From Cloeon dipterum (Eukaryota; Arthropoda; Insecta; Ephemeroptera; Baetidae): DNA of 64,000 nt. Both the position numbers and the translations under genes were made by a program. Each line of letters begins with the position of its first letter. The first letter of the stretch is position 1. Below the pieces are notes generated by a model that worked only from the letters and a program-made list of their open reading frames with translations, had not been told where the DNA came from and ran no database searches. The stretch covers positions 21,349,681 to 21,413,680 of the forward strand of contig NC_088786.1 of the NCBI RefSeq assembly GCF_949628265.1, written 5' to 3'. This document shows, piece after piece, positions 24,244-33,936 of this stretch.

Positions 24244-25514
24244 ATGGTCCAGGTATTCTTCTTGCCAAATTTGCTCGTTTTTAACCAGTGGCTATTCAGA
24301 ATAGCTTAACAAATGAGATGCGAAACCAATCAACTCTTCTTTCAGGCCGGAGAAGACGCTGAGGCCGTGTGCCAACAGGACTTGCCTCAAGCCCTTAAAT
24401 TGTTATTTGAAATGAACGAAAGCGCTGACAAGGTGTCCAGTCTGGTAGACAGTATGTTATCCCAGGTTAAAAGGGGAGAGTTAGCCACAGAAGAGGTGAG
24501 ACACGCGGTCGCAACATCGCTTAAGAATGCAATATATTATATTCAATTAATAATGTTTATGCAGGGATTGAGCTTCCTTGAAGTGAAATACCACACTCTG
24601 CTCAGCTACTTGATCAACCTTTCCCACGTGGTTTTAAGAAAGGTTTCAGGGGCATCTATATACAATGAACCCTGCATTGGTGAGTACAACTATTTTTTTA
24701 AGTTTATGTTGTGATTTTTATCCTTTTTTTATTTGTGTGATTTCAGATCGATTGGTTGAGTTGAGAACTGTTTTGGAAAGACTTAGGCCGATCGACAAAC
24801 GGCTCAAGTACCAGATCGACAAATTAGTCAAAACAGCAGTCACTGGCGAAAGCTCCGATGCCAGTTCATTCCGGGCCAACCCTGATAACATGGTCAGCAA
24901 GGTAGGCACAACACCTGTCATTAAATTTCTGGTTATCTAATTCCTCGTCATTCCAGCTGGATGAGGACGCGGACGTCAACGAAGATGAAGATGCTGCGAC
25001 GGAAAAGAAGTCTGTGTACGTCCCTCCAAAGCTGGCTCCGGTCCGTTACGACTGGGATGAATCTGCTGCGAGTCGCCAAGAGAAGCTGCTGGAGCGAGCG
25101 AAGAGACGAGCCCTGAGCAGCGCCATGGTGCGTGAACTGAGGGAAGAATTCCTAGACGCGCCCACCGAGCTTGGCTCCAGGGTCGACTCAGGTGCAGGGC
25201 CGTCGGGGCCTTCTAAAGAGGACCGTGAGCGTCAAGAGTACGAGGAAACCTACTTCACTCGCCTGCCAGAGACAAAAGATAAGCGGAAGAAAAGGAAGCT
25301 GCCGACGATTGGCTCTTTGGCCAACGAGCTCACCAACTTCGAGTCAGATTTCCGCGTTCTAGAGGGAGAGGTGATGCCGACAAAAAAGAGGAAAAGCTCA
25401 AAGAAACCCACAGGGAAGAAGGGCAAGAAAGGTGAGGTGTATATTTTTGTTTAAATGCTGTAATATAACTAAATTTTCTCAATTTCAGGGTTCAAAAAGC
25501 GAAAGTCTCGCTAG
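24244..25514 (+). CDS. NGDN: neuroguidin (Sas10/Utp3/C1D family)
   Basis: Six coding exons: 24244-24252, 24346-24495, 24565-24679, 24747-24901, 24957-25431 and 25489-25514, giving 309 residues. The first coding exon encodes only Met-Val-Gln. The Sas10/Utp3 domain spans about residues 15-130, with the signatures GLSFLEVKYHTLLSYLINL and LRPIDKRLKYQIDKLVKTAV. An acidic stretch (DEDADVNEDEDAATE) and the conserved YVPPKLAPVRYD come next, then RAKRRALSSAMVRELREEF and a basic tail ending KKGFKKRKSR. Neuroguidin is an eIF4E-binding translational regulator in vertebrate neurons and a component of the small-subunit processome; a nucleolar pre-rRNA role is the more general inference. The FKKR-type tail is typical of the family. 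Confidence 0.95.
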
Positions 25515-26790
25515 AACAAGGATGCGTTTTGATACTTCTACCTTTAAAAGGTTCACAACGAGTTGAGCAGGGACAACTTCCCCTGTTTCATTCCCCACCA
25601 GAGATATCTCTTTGAAAATTTGATTTTAAGGTTATTAGAGCAACTTAAGTTTCTGTTTTGATCACCTCTGCTTACGAATTATTGTTGTCTTTGACGTGAA
25701 TGTTGTTTGTAGACATAGAATATAGGCTAAGCGTAACACAACAGAGCAACAACTAACAGACCATCATCCAAGACCCACGTGCCCAACATAGCCAGTTGTT
25801 TCAATGAAAGCCGTGTTACGATTCGAACGGAGCTTCACGAGCTGTGATAGAATTAGCAGAGAAATTTTCAAAACCCTGAAAATCCCCTATCCATATCCGT
25901 GTGAGCAGATTTCATATTTTATAGGTACAACAACAAGGAGGCCTTTGCAATTTTTAAGACTTTGATCAACCATCATCCAACCTAAGTATTCTGTGCCTGG
26001 TCTGACCAATAGACTAAAACTCATGTAAAAAGTAAATCAATTCAATATCTTTTGAATCAGTTAAAATAATACAATTATGTGCACACTTAGTTATCATTAA
26101 GTGCAGAAGTGGTTATTTCATGATGTTGACTGTTTATGTTATGCAGAGGTGATGAGATTTAGGTTGTCATAAAAATGTTTTTGTCTCATTGTAAATGTTT
26201 GAAGCCCATCTTGGAGGCAAGTGTGTATAATTTTAATTTTTACAAAGAGTCCAAAATGCATTATTTGTGGTTTTTACAATGACCGAGAAATAATCGTGCA
26301 AATTTTCTTTGAAGTATCTGTCCTTTATATAAATGATATAAACCTTTCTTTAATAAATAATGCTCCTTCCTCTTTCCTTAACTACATTGGGGTACACTTA
26401 TTTCGAATCCTCATAAATTTAATTACTGATTATTCTCTGTTTAATCCATAACTTGAAAATATATCAATCAAGTTCAAAATTTCACACTTGTGTACACAAT
26501 AGTTGAGTGTGTTGGCTTGTTAATTTTTAAACTGCGATATTTACTTTTCATTAAATTAAATAATTCTATTTCCTAACACTTATTGACAGTAACCAATAGC
26601 AGGATATGATAATTATCTTTGTTGATTATCTTCAAGGAAGCACCTTTTGAAACTTTAATTTTAGTGTACAGTTAAGTATTTTTTTATAAAAATCGTTCAA
26701 AATGGGAAAGATTGAACTAAACTTAGCTAACAACAATTATATTTAAACTACGGTAATCAATAAAATCAAATTAAAGAAGAAGAAGATCAA
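25515..26790. other. intergenic, no gene recognised
   Basis: NGDN 3' flank followed by AT-rich sequence. No frame is supported by splice sites or homology, and I see no clear repeat here. Confidence 0.5.
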
Positions 26791-26805
26791 TGTAATCGTC
26801 CTGGT

Positions 26806-26925
26806 GGCGTAAAAATCGCGCATGTGTTCTTGGTGTACCCGTAAAAAGCGCGCACGTGTTCTTGGTGTAACCGTAAAAAGCGCGCATGTATTCTTGGTGT
26901 ACCCGTAAAATTTGCGCATAGCTCC
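26806..26925 (+). repeat. minisatellite, about 34-bp units (left block)
   Basis: Just over three tandem units with the core CGTAAAAAGCGCGCATGT followed by GTTCTTGGTGTACC. Units differ by a few bases (AATCGCGC, AGCGCGCA, TTTGCGCA). The same unit occurs in inverted orientation at 29017-29117. Confidence 0.85.
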
Positions 26926-27255
26926 AAATCTCAATTTTACAGGAGAGAGAAAAAACTGTTTCCCCACTACAATGCATGGAGCACATCGAAGCTGTTGCTG
27001 TATTTGAATGCTGTTATTAGATGCAAAAATGGTGGCTTACAATTTTTATCAAAAATTCACGAAGCAAAGCCCAAGTTCCCACTTTTCAAATAGGCTTTCT
27101 TCCGAGACCTGCATGTTTTAATAAGAAATTTCATGATTTTTCTTCAAACCTAGTGCCTAATTATATACTTTCCAACATTAGCTTGTACTTTAATCATGAG
27201 CGATTAATTTTTAGTTTTCGGAGATTTTGCATTTCAAAAAAACATGACATTTTTT

Positions 27256-28332
27256 AGGTCAAATGTCGTTGTCATTAAAATAGATTTTTTAATCTGAACT
27301 CAAATTTGAGAATGAATATGTCGACATTTTTAATTTTTTTCATATCCATTTTGTAGAGCACAAAAATTTAAGTTAAAAACGTAAAAATTTAGAATGGCAT
27401 TTTGTATCATTTTTTTTTATTAAAAAATGAGAACTTCGAAAAAACTTGTTTTTCGAGGTTAGTAAAAAACGATGATCGACCAAATCTCGACTTCTAATCA
27501 TCCGAATTTCAAAAACCACATACCGTTAGACTCGTCTTGACATCCCTAAGTGCAATAAAGTGGTATGATTCCTACCAACCCCCAACCCCCATTTAACCCC
27601 CTTAATAACGTGAAATTTAGCATTTTTTCGGCCTTTTCAACACCTTAGCACAACGTTGACGAGTAATTGTCTTCTTCAAACCAATTTAGTTACTTAGTTC
27701 ACTTCAATACGAGTCAAACGATACTTAATTTTTGAAAATAGGACCACTACAACCTGATATTTGGGTGGCACAAAGTTTTTTATTAAGACGCGGATGCATT
27801 AAAATGCTCGATGAGCACCAAATCTCGAACTAAACACAAAAAGGTGGTCCTATTTACAAAAATTAAGTACCGTTTGACTCGTATTGAAGTGAACTAAGTA
27901 ACTAAATTGATTTGAAGAAGACAATTACAAGTCAACGTCGTGCTAAGGTGTTGAAACGGACGAATAATGCTAAATTTCAGGTAATTAAGGGGTTAAAAGG
28001 GGGTTGGGGGTTGGTGGGTACTATACCCCTTTAGTGCACTTGGGGACGTTAAAACAAGTCTAACGGTATTCGGTTTTTTTCAAAATCGGATGATTGCAAG
28101 TCGAGATTTCATCGATCATCGATTTTTAGCAACCTCAGAAAACAAGATTTTTCGAAATTTTCATTTTTTATTAAAAAAATGAGGAAAAACGCCATTCCAA
28201 ATTTTGTCGTTTGCAGCTTAATTTTTTGTGCTCTACAAAATGGCTATGAAAAAAATAAAAAATTTCAATATATTCATTTTCAAATTTGAGTTTAAAATCC
28301 AAAAGTTAATTTTTATGACCTGATCTTTGACC
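27256..28332. repeat. long inverted repeat (foldback), arms about 490 bp
   Basis: The left arm (27256-27748) matches the reverse complement of the right arm (27842-28332) with mismatches and small gaps; the spacer is about 93 bp. Clear paired blocks are GTAGAGCACAAAAA/TTTTTTGTGCTCTAC, CAACCCCCAACCCCC/GGGGGTTGGGGGTTG, GTTACTTAGTTCACTTCAATACGAGTC and its complement at 27877-27903, and AATAGGACCAC/GTGGTCCTATT. No open reading frame of note is present. It could be a foldback transposon or a duplicated-and-inverted older element. Divergence between the arms (roughly 10-15% by eye) suggests it is not recent. Confidence 0.85.
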
Positions 28333-28502
28333 TACCACTTTGAGGTAAACATAAAAGCTGTTAGCCATGTTGAAACGAGTTAAACGTTTATTAAATTTTT
28401 GTTATAGTACACCCCTGAGCAAAAAGCTTTGAAGTATGCTCAAATAATTCCCAAGATTGTGACCTTTGAACATCCGCGTTGAGTTTTTGGATTGATTATA
28501 CC

Positions 28503-28605
28503 CCCAAATCTCAGGTTCGAACCAACAGAATTAAAAAATAACCACCGCTAAATTCCAACAGTGGTTAGTTTTTTCAATTCTAATGGTTAAAACCCGAGAT
28601 TTGGA
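28503..28605. repeat. short inverted repeat (hairpin)
   Basis: Arms of about 42 bases pair imperfectly: CCAAATCTCAGGTTCGAACC...AACCAC at 28504-28545 against GTGGTTAG...ACCCGAGATTTGG at 28561-28604. MITE-like, and it lies between the large foldback and the right minisatellite. Confidence 0.75.
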
Positions 28606-29016
28606 GTTGCAAAACTATCTCAGTTTTGTCATCATGCGCGTGTATGTGGGCATTCTGCAAGAAGTAGTTTTCCTTTCTTTGTTTCTCATCATCCTTACAA
28701 GCTGCTCTAACAGAAGTATTGGTATTGCATTTTATTTTACTAGTTTTCATGTATTATACCTTTAACATACTTCATTCACATTACCAACGAAATTATAAAC
28801 AAAATGAATCTTATGAGAGGTGCATGAGAGGTATGCATGTTTACGCGGCTGCCGGCTACTATCCTTACTTATTGGCGTTGTCACTAGATGATGTTCCTGC
28901 TGTCAGAGGAGCATAATATTTGGATGGGGCATGTAATAGGCGCCAAAAATTTAAAATTTAAAAAAAAATGTGTTTGGTAACCCACTGTTACTTACGCACT
29001 TTTTCAGATGCGCAAC

Positions 29017-29117
29017 TTTACACATGCGCGCTTTTTACGGGTACACCAAAAACACATACGCGCTTTTTACGGGTACACCAAGAACACATGCGCGATTTTT
29101 ACGGCACCAAGACGTAA
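29017..29117 (-). repeat. minisatellite, about 34-bp units (right block, inverted)
   Basis: Three units reading on the minus strand as GCCGTAAAAATCGCGCATGT and GTTCTTGGTGTACCCG, in the opposite orientation to the block at 26806. The outer edges of both blocks share CTGGTG/CTTGGTG.CGTAAAAATCGCGC, so the two are inverted copies of one sequence about 2.1 kb apart. Confidence 0.85.
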
Positions 29118-29520
29118 TGGTTCATTCTCATGATATTTTAAATTTGCCGCCACGACTGCGCAATGGCATAGGCGGTCATAAATTATCCATTCATTTTCCT
29201 TATTTTCATTTCATTGGAAACTCGCTGCCACCCTCCCACGATTTGTGTTAAAGCAGTAAAGACGTCTAGGTACGCCATGTTTAATTTTTGAGGCACATTT
29301 TTCAAAACCACGCCCAGATGTTAGTCTATCACCACAACATGAACAGTGTTGTTCCCAAAATAATCTCGTGCACGGGCGCGGTTTCTGACAATAATATGAT
29401 TTTGTTTATGTTATCGTAAATTCAACATGGCGTCTCTTTCAGTCTGTGTTTCATCGAGTCTTGTGTAGACTCTCACTCTCTCAGTACGCAGTTGTAAACT
29501 AGGTTTCGTCTCACTCAGTA
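29118..29520. other. intergenic; TFIIB promoter region
   Basis: No gene was recognised. The last 200 bp before 29521 should contain the TFIIB promoter and 5' UTR (TCAGTC- and TCAGTA-like initiator words occur near 29440-29490). No TATA box was seen. Confidence 0.4.
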
Positions 29521-31444
29521 ATGGCCTCTTCTTCCAGGTGCAGTAGTTGCCTCCGATTTCTCTATGCAATAATTTTCATTTAGCACTACTTGTTTGCGAT
29601 TATACATAATGAGTCAAATCTAAGCTGTGTTATACATAAAATCATCGAGGTTTATCTACATTAAAGTTAATTTCGGTCGGAAGTATAGTCGCAGTCTTAC
29701 CAGAAAAACGCATTATAACAAAATATAACTCGGCCAGATTGACTGACTGCTGCTGCATGCATTGATAACCATAAATTGAGCAGCCGCTATGTGAAAGTTC
29801 GACGTTTTCATTATGTATGCATGTATAATCTCTTTTACAGAATGGAGGCAAACAAAGTTTGTTGCTACGCACACCCTGATGCCCCTCTGATTGAGGACTA
29901 CAGAGCTGGAGACCAAATCTGCTCTGATTGTGGTCTCGTCGTAGGCGATAGGTTTGTAACAAATTCAATTTTCGCACTATACATATACATACATAACTTC
30001 GTTTTGTGAGGTTGTTTATATTAATGCCTTTAATAGATCATGAACGTTAAAGTCACTTTAATTTGAATTCAATGATACGGAAATTAAAAAAATGGACAAT
30101 TTATGTAGTCTCAGAAATTTTACAAGTGGTAGGAATATAAATGTATAACAGATCTTCAATTGTACAGGGTGATTGATGTTGGATCCGAGTGGCGTACATT
30201 TTCCAATGAGAAGTCGGGCACAGACCCCTCTCGTGTCGGTGGCCCAGAGAACCCTTTGCTGAATGGATCAGACTTATCAACAGTGATTGGACCAGGCCGA
30301 GGAGATGCCTCCTTTGACGACTTTGGCGTTTCTAAATACCAAAACAGGAGAACTGTAAGCAAAATCAGAAGATATAATTATTTTGTATTTATTATATTAT
30401 TTTTAATGGTTTTGAGCTATCCTATTTACACATATATTTAGGTCTAAATATAGGTTATTGAATTGCACGCATATAAAAAATTGACTTCGTAAATGTTAAT
30501 AGCGACTGTAAATTTTCAAACGTGCGTGTGAACAGTTTGTTCACATTTTTTACCCTATATTTTTATTCATTGTAACATTATTTTCAAAAATATATCTATG
30601 TTGTAAGAGTAAAAATATATGTGTTAACACATCGTGCAGATGAGCAGTTCAGACAGAGCGTTGATTAACGCTTTCCGGGAAATCAACGGCATGGCAGACA
30701 GAATCAACCTTGCAAAGACAATTGTCGACAGAGCAAACAACTTGTTCAAGCAGGTTCATGATGGCAAGAATTTAAAAGGGCGCTCAAACGACGCCATATC
30801 TTCGGCGTGCTTGTACATTGCCTGCAGACAGGAAGGAGTTCCACGCACATTCAAAGTAATCAACTACTATTGTTTTAATCAAAGTGATTCTAACATTAAT
30901 TGGACTGGTATTGTGTTTAGGAAATTTGTGCAGTCAGCAAGGTCTCAAAGAAGGAAATTGGACGTTGCTTCAAGCTCATCCTGAAGGCTTTGGAGACTAG
31001 CGTGGACTTGATTACCACTGGAGACTTCATGTCAAGATTTTGTTCCAATCTTTGTAAGCAGAGCTTCATTCTCCAATTTATTTCATTCCTAACTTTTGAG
31101 TTTGTCTAGCCCTGCCCAATATGGTACAAAAGGCTGCAACCCACATTGCGAGAAAAGCGGTGGAACTGGACATCGTGCCTGGTCGCTCTCCAATTTCTGT
31201 TGCTGCAGCCGCAATTTACATGGCTTCTCAGGTAAACTTGATTATGTTTACGTGATTGTAGGTATTAAATTTATTATATCAGGCGTCTAACGACAAGAGA
31301 AGTCAAAAGGAAATTGGCGACATTGCTGGTGTTGCTGACGTTACTATTCGTCAGTCCTACAAACTCATGTACCCAATGGCTGCGCAGCTATTCCCAGCAG
31401 ATTTCAAATTTGCCACTCCGATTGAAGATCTACCTCAGATGTAA
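29521..31444 (+). CDS. TFIIB: transcription initiation factor IIB
   Basis: Seven coding exons: 29521-29537, 29841-29951, 30168-30354, 30640-30855, 30921-31053, 31110-31231 and 31283-31444, giving 315 residues, the length of the fly protein. The 17-base first exon encodes MASSS plus part of an Arg; joined to the next exon it gives [19 protein letters not shown], matching the conserved MASTSR start of TFIIB. The zinc ribbon has C..H and C..C pairs (CYAH, CSDC). The B-finger/linker region ([31 protein letters not shown]) and both cyclin-like repeats ([37 protein letters not shown]) are complete. The factor bridges TBP-DNA and RNA polymerase II and sets the start site. No defects were seen. Confidence 0.98.
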
Positions 31445-32169
31445 TTTCCTGCTGAAGCCTTTTTAGTTTTAAGACCGTTATCATCGGATGGATATTTAAA
31501 ACTGACTGCACCATGATTTGCATTGATTAATTTTTCTTGTGTCTTGTCTGTAAAGCTTTTTCCTTTTAACTGAGCTTATCTCAAATTGAAAATTTATGTT
31601 AGCTACTGTCAGAATTTAAATTTTCAGTGAATGCATGGAGTAAATAAAAATATACTTTTTCACGTATTCAGTTTAGTGATTATTTATCCCCTTTTAGTGG
31701 TAGTTAGACAAGCGATCAAAAATTGTCCTCTTCATATTATTGAAAAATATTTAGCAGAATATTTTTTAATATTGCTAATATTTTAGCTAGGTTAGGAATA
31801 CTTGCTTTCTGCAAGGAATTATTACTTCAAAAATAGATCAATTCAATTTTCAAAATGTTAAGGAGCTACAAGTTCGAGAAGGTCTGCCTACAAAAATATG
31901 ATGAATGCAGAACACGTATTTTTAAATATTTTGATGCAAGTGTGATAGACACTTGGACAAGAATGATATGTGCAGGAACAATGACTTGATCTTAAATTTT
32001 AATCATTCACACAATAAACCTCTTTACTTTGTCCCTTCTCTTTGATAATTGTGAAGTGAAACATAAAAAGTCTAGGAAATCAAATTTACATATATTTTCC
32101 CCATTTATCCTATCTGACAGGGAAACTGCACCCCCCAGTTTAAGAAATTAAAACAGCAAAAAATATCAC
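31445..32169. other. convergent intergenic region TFIIB/THG1
   Basis: This holds the TFIIB 3' UTR (AATAAA at 31643-31648) and, from the other side, the THG1 3' end. No other gene was seen. Confidence 0.6.
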
Positions 32170-32980
32170 TCAATCAAGAATTTTGTGATTATTCCAAAAC
32201 GCATCACCAATAATATCCTCATTGAGTGCCAAAATGTCCTTGGTTAATCTCCCTTCAAGCTCCTCTTCATTTTTCTTTTTCTTATCGCGCACTAGCACGG
32301 TGCCTTTTCGGAAAAGCTGTGGTTCGTTGTTGTAGTTAATTCCAAATTCAGAGAACAGGATTTCATTTTTGTCATTGGCAAACGTTCCGCATAACCTTTT
32401 TTCTGCCTGAAAGAAAACATTTTAGATTTTCACCTCTTCAAAGTACTTTTAGAGAAACTACCTCAGCATTTGTCAAGTTCCCTTTCAAAACTAGAGTCCA
32501 AAATGCTGTGTTGTAGAGATTATTGATGTGACAGTCAGCTTGTCTCCAACTGAGGTAATCTCTCAGGTTCTGCGTTGTTGGATAAAGAACCACTCTCCCA
32601 TCAAATGAAGGTGGATACTTAAGAGGAATGTCGAAGAACTGAGGCCAGTGAAAAACAAATGCTGAAGTGAAGATACTAGCCACGCTAGTCATCAGCTTGG
32701 ACGCTCTCCTTTTATGCAGATCCATGTCTCGTTTGAACACAAAACTGAACTCGTCACTTTGTCCATAGGCGAGGCAGATTTCTTTGAATTCTGTCATCAC
32801 CCTGCCAGCGGCCTTTCCCATCAGGTCTAAAGACCTTTTGTCGTTCGGCTTCGCAAATTCGTGTTTTTCAGAAAACCTGTGGAAACCTCTCCCGTCAACT
32901 CGAACCACAATCCAAGTGTTCGGCAGACACCTGTCGTCTGTTTCAAAATTGCGGACGTACTCAAACTTGCTGTTTGCCAT
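32170..32980 (-). CDS. THG1: tRNA-His guanylyltransferase
   Basis: Two exons: 32980-32462 and 32406-32170, giving 251 residues. The enzyme adds the G at position -1 of tRNA-His in the 3'-5' direction, which histidyl-tRNA synthetase needs for recognition. The start is [13 protein letters not shown], typical of the family. The metal-binding aspartates are D29 ([11 protein letters not shown]) and D76 with E77 ([11 protein letters not shown]). The HINNLYNT motif ([11 protein letters not shown]) and the C-terminal [12 protein letters not shown] block are present. There is no N-terminal mitochondrial presequence, unlike annotated human THG1L, so a cytosolic or nuclear location is inferred unless an upstream exon exists. 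The C-terminus (FWNNHKILD) is intact. Confidence 0.96.
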
Positions 32981-33936
32981 GGCGAATTTGGTTGAAAAAC
33001 TCCTCCAAAATAAACTGGAATGAACAAAGCGAATTAGTAAATTTTTTATGAAGAATACAACTAAAAAAATTATAGATATTTAAAAATCATTTTACTCGCT
33101 AATTGAAATATTTTTTCTGAGACAACTAATCCCATCATAATTTATTGAATTAAATTTTATTTAAAAGCAGCAGAATTACAGAAAGACTGCAAGGTTTAAA
33201 TTTTAAGGCTCACTGGAAAAGCTGAAAAAAATATAGCAATCTCTCAAGTCCCGGATGACTTAAAGTTCTCTAGTCTAATCGGCTGCTTAACCCCTTTTTG
33301 CACAATGTAGGTGCGATGAATAAATAATATAATATAATATGTACTGGTAAAATAAATCGTACTTTTTGTAAAGATGATGTAACTTTGTTGAGACAAGAGC
33401 TGCAATCATGCTCTTAAATCCATCAAAATAGGTCGTTCTAATCTGAAAATTATTTTTGACTTGTGCATTTTGAACTATTAAAACACATGATAACATAAAA
33501 ATCCAAATTTTTAATGTGGACAGAGTAGAGGAGATGTCGTGTATCGTTTTCATTCGTTATTACAAATGTATGTATGTATATTTCAATAGTCACTGTGTTA
33601 ACAAACCACTCACTCGATTAATTTGAAAGGAATATGTAATAAAATTTTGTCAATCTTTGAAGTTGTGTCCGTGTCGCACGCTCCTTTCAATGCGGTCCCT
33701 CCTGACGTTAATTGTTTTGTATTATGCCAGTGACACCAACAGATTTAAAACGTTCATGCCTGGTTCATGCTGGACAGCTGATACGAGCCCCTCTATCGTA
33801 TCTTTTGTTTTGGTTGGCAGCAGTGCAAGGAAATAAATATTAGTAATGGCAGCCGGTGTGTGGTCAAAGGGCGTTGATATACGAGCATAAAGCAAAATAG
33901 TTGTGATTTTCCCTTGCATTTAAGAGTTTGTAGAAA
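32981..33936. other. intergenic THG1/GLG1, one weak small frame
   Basis: Contains upstream sequences for both flanking genes. An 88-codon minus-strand frame (33553-33287) begins with ATG and has a hydrophobic N-terminal segment (LKIWIFMLSCVLIVQ), but no other support. A 65-codon minus frame (33919-33722) is also unsupported. Confidence 0.4.

Noticed and set aside
28500-28530. tRNA-like B-box word GGTTCGAACC
   Set aside because: There is no A-box or cloverleaf; the word is part of an inverted repeat and the other arm does not keep it.
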